Below are positions 13,957-15,579 of a stretch of 15,579 bases of DNA, in pieces. The stretch is from contig JAFANL010000191.1 in the NCBI GenBank assembly GCA_019232735.1, forward strand, positions 1 to 15,579. Reading direction: 5' to 3'. This stretch comes from Aquitalea sp. (lineage in GTDB: Bacteria; Pseudomonadota; Gammaproteobacteria; Burkholderiales; Chromobacteriaceae). The notes beneath the pieces were generated by a model. That model was not told the DNA's origin and did not search any database. It worked only from the letters and a program-made list of their open reading frames with translations. Each line of letters starts with the position of its first letter. Position 1 is the first letter of the stretch. The position numbers and the translations under genes were made by a program.

Positions 13957-14889
13957 TTACTGTTCGCGCAAGCCTGGCGGCAGGGCAAATACGGTGGACT
14001 CTTCCACACCATTCAACTCGGCCACACTGTCCGCGCCATAGAGGCGAATCTGTTCGATCACCGCCTGCACCAGCACTTCCGGTGCACTGGCACCAGCAGT
14101 CACCCCCACCCTGCTCTTCCCGTCAAACCACTCGGCCTTGAGCAAGGAGGCATTGTCCACCATATACGCATCCACCCCACGCAGCGCCGCCACTTCGCGC
14201 AAACGGTTGGAATTGGAACTATTGGGCGAGCCTACCACCACGATGATGTCGCATTGGTCTGACAGCACCTTCACCGCATCCTGCCGATTCTGCGTGGCAT
14301 AGCAGATATCGTCCTTTTTCGGACTGCTGATGGCAGGGAAACGGGCTTTCAGGGCCAGGATGATGTCGCGGGTTTCATCGACCGACAGCGTAGTCTGGCT
14401 GACATAACACAGTGCTTCCGGATTGCTGACCTGCAGGCTGGCCACATCGTCCACACTCTCCACCAGATACATGCCGCCATCCACCTGGCCCATGGTTCCT
14501 TCCACTTCAGGGTGCCCGGCATGGCCAATCATGATGATTTCCATGCCAGTCTTGTGCATGCGCTTGACCTCGACATGCACCTTGGTCACCAGCGGGCAAG
14601 TGGCGTCAAAAACCTGCAGGCCCAGGCTTTCAGCTTCCAGGCGCACCGACTGCGGTACACCGTGCGCCGAGTACACCAGCGTGCTGCCGGCCGGCACATC
14701 TTTCAGCTCTTCGATGAACACCGCACCCTGGGCACGTAGCTTATCCACCACAAAGCGGTTGTGCACGACTTCGTGGCGGACATAAATGGGCGCACCGAAT
14801 TTTTCGATGGCACGCTCGACGATGGCGATGGCCCGGTCCACGCCGGCACAAAAGCCGCGGGGATTGGCAAGCATGATGGTCTTCGTCAT
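13957..14889 (-). CDS. ispH: 4-hydroxy-3-methylbut-2-enyl diphosphate reductase
   Basis: Last enzyme of the MEP isoprenoid pathway (EC 1.17.7.4): reduces HMBPP to IPP and DMAPP with an iron-sulfur cluster. The 310-residue product is complete. Cluster ligands are Cys14 (NPRGFCAGVDRA), Cys98 (VFDATCPLVTKVH) and Cys196 (DDICYATQNRQ). The active-site Glu128 lies in IGHAGHPEVEGTMGQ (121-135). His43 (EVVHNRFVVDKL), SPNSSNSNRL (221-230) and TAGASAPEVLV (264-274) complete the substrate pocket. The frame opens with TTG at 14895, but AAGGA six bases before the ATG at 14889 sets the start. It follows lspA by 50 bases. The FKBP-type isomerase gene fkpB often found between lspA and ispH is absent. Confidence 0.97.
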   Translation of the reverse strand: MTKTIMLANPRGFCAGVDRAIAIVERAIEKFGAPIYVRHEVVHNRFVVDKLRAQGAVFIEELKDVPAGSTLVYSAHGVPQSVRLEAESLGLQVFDATCPLVTKVHVEVKRMHKTGMEIIMIGHAGHPEVEGTMGQVDGGMYLVESVDDVASLQVSNPEALCYVSQTTLSVDETRDIILALKARFPAISSPKKDDICYATQNRQDAVKVLSDQCDIIVVVGSPNSSNSNRLREVAALRGVDAYMVDNASLLKAEWFDGKSRVGVTAGASAPEVLVQAVIEQIRLYGADSVAELNGVEESTVFALPPGLREQ

Positions 14890-14939
14890 CAGCAATCCTT
14901 ACAAGAAAACTGTCGCGCTTGGCGACGCAGAACAGGAAC

Positions 14940-15443
14940 TCAGGAAGATCGTGGCTGTTTCAGACTGTCCAGCACCATCAGTACGGCACCGACACAGATG
15001 AAGGAATCTGCCAGGTTGAAAGCCGGGTAGTACCAGCTGTGCTGGTAATGCACCAGAATGAAATCCACCACATGGCCATACGCCAGACGATCAATGACAT
15101 TGCCGATGGCCCCGCCAATGATAAAGCTGGCAGCCACATTCATCAGCGTGGAAAAACGCCCCTTGATGATGTTCCAGCCCAGATAAGCAGATACCGCCAG
15201 TGCCAGCACAGTAAACAAATACTTTTGCCAGCCACCGGCATCGCGCAGGAAACTGAAGGCGGCACCGGGGTTGTAGATCAGGGTAAAACTGAAATAGCCG
15301 GGAATGACATCCTGCATGTCGCCATACTGGTACTGGCTATTGAAATAAATCTTGGACAACTGGTCCAGCACGATGACCAGTAGTGCCAACCCCATCCAGC
15401 GGGGCCAGCGGTTAAAACGAGGCACACTCATTACGGATTCCAT
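14940..15443 (-). CDS. lspA: Lipoprotein signal peptidase (signal peptidase II)
   Basis: An inner-membrane aspartic protease that removes signal peptides from prolipoproteins (EC 3.4.23.36). The 167-residue product has four membrane segments. It shows the family blocks LDQLSKIYF (26-34), YNPGAAFSFLRDAGGWQKYLF (57-77), FIIGGAIGNVIDRLAYGHVVDFI (107-129) and FNLADSFICVGAVLMVLD (142-159). The catalytic aspartates are expected at 118 (NVIDR) and 146 (NLADS). The frame is open upstream to 15539, but that part overlaps ileS and a palindrome. Two starts are plausible: ATG at 15443, with AAGGGA nine bases upstream (chosen), and ATG four codons later at 15431, with GGA seven bases upstream. It follows ileS by 64 bases, the classic ileS-lspA-ispH order. 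Confidence 0.96.
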   Translation of the reverse strand: MESVMSVPRFNRWPRWMGLALLVIVLDQLSKIYFNSQYQYGDMQDVIPGYFSFTLIYNPGAAFSFLRDAGGWQKYLFTVLALAVSAYLGWNIIKGRFSTLMNVAASFIIGGAIGNVIDRLAYGHVVDFILVHYQHSWYYPAFNLADSFICVGAVLMVLDSLKQPRSS

Positions 15444-15470
15444 TACATTGCATCCCTTGCCGCATGAACT

Positions 15471-15492
15471 CCCCCGGGATGCATCCCGGGGG
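15471..15492. repeat. 22-bp perfect palindrome in the ileS-lspA spacer
   Basis: The sequence CCCCCGGGATG (15471-15481) followed by CATCCCGGGGG (15482-15492) is a perfect, uninterrupted palindrome. In the minus-strand mRNA it would form a very GC-rich hairpin, 15 bases past the ileS stop and 27 before the lspA ATG. No T-tract follows, so it is not a normal terminator. The segment TGCATCCC in it is also complementary to GGGATGCA covering the lspA ribosome-binding site (15456-15449). Confidence 0.7.
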
Positions 15493-15507
15493 CTGACTCG
15501 GGCTGAA

Positions 15508-15579
15508 TCAGGCGTGGGTCCGGCTTTCACCCTTGCCATCGATATTGTCTACGCAACGTCCGCAAACCGCACCGTGACC
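15508..15579 (-). CDS. ileS: Isoleucyl-tRNA synthetase, C-terminal 23 residues (cut by the window edge)
   Basis: The minus strand from the right edge reads GHGAVCGRCVDNIDGKGESR then THA and stops at 15508. This is the end of the C-terminal zinc-binding domain of bacterial IleS; E. coli IleS, as I recall it, ends with CGRCVSNVAGDGEKRKFA, an almost direct match with the CxxC pair in place. IleS charges tRNA-Ile in the cytosol. The rest of the gene lies beyond the window. It is upstream of lspA on the same strand, as in many proteobacteria, and probably co-transcribed with lspA and ispH. Confidence 0.9.
   Translation of the reverse strand, partial: GHGAVCGRCVDNIDGKGESRTHA

Noticed and set aside
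15444..15539. N-terminal extension of lspA to 15539
   Set aside because: The extension would overlap the ileS 3' end and run through the 22-bp palindrome. It adds residues unlike any LspA start, and a better ribosome-binding site lies at 15443.
1..15579. Mobile element, prophage, defence system or CRISPR array
   Set aside because: No transposase, integrase, terminal inverted repeats, spaced direct repeats or nuclease-like genes were seen. All long genes belong to catabolic or housekeeping families.

Overview
The window is a stretch of bacterial chromosome of moderate to high GC. It looks betaproteobacterial, plausibly a Neisseriales/Chromobacteriaceae relative. That placement is an inference from protein resemblance and from the mix of an htpG edge, an ileS-lspA-ispH edge and a PuuD-type urate pathway; no marker gene in the window proves it. 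There are no rRNA or tRNA genes, CRISPR arrays, insertion sequences or phage genes.

Layout. Positions 1-110 hold the first 36 codons of htpG (minus strand), preceded by a good heat-shock (sigma-32) promoter match. Positions 239-7233 hold a long minus-strand operon, read as gntR-puuE-uraD-lysE-alc-allA-uacT-xdhC. Diverging from it at 7372-8994 is the plus-strand pair uraH-puuD. A 249-nt convergent gap (8995-9243) holds hairpins, including the terminator of the next operon, and a doubtful Cys-rich small ORF. Positions 9244-12734 hold the minus-strand glyoxylate operon gcl-hyi-glxR. An AT-rich 302-nt divergent region with a 27-bp perfect palindrome separates gcl from an AllR-like iclR-family gene (13037-13879). 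A strong terminator then separates this from the housekeeping run ileS (3' end)-lspA-ispH on the minus strand.

How the genes work together. UacT imports urate or xanthine. PuuD (membrane urate oxidase with a cytochrome c domain), UraH and UraD convert urate to allantoin. PuuE opens allantoin to allantoate. Alc and AllA release two ureas and glyoxylate. Gcl, GlxR and Hyi take glyoxylate to D-glycerate. XdhC would mature xanthine dehydrogenase, whose subunits are not in the window. Urease and glycerate kinase are also absent. The two halves appear to have separate switches: a GntR/FCD regulator with a palindrome overlapping divergent promoters for the urate-to-glyoxylate half, and an AllR-like regulator with a GGAAAC-A-GTTTCC operator for the glyoxylate half.

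I found no convincing wholly new system. The most interesting items are regulatory: the 27-bp palindrome with a second diverged copy before iclR, the shared GntR operator, a leader that could hide the lspA ribosome-binding site, and the RpoH-type htpG promoter. A LysE-family exporter translationally coupled inside the ureide pathway and the 51-codon Cys-rich ORF are also worth checking.
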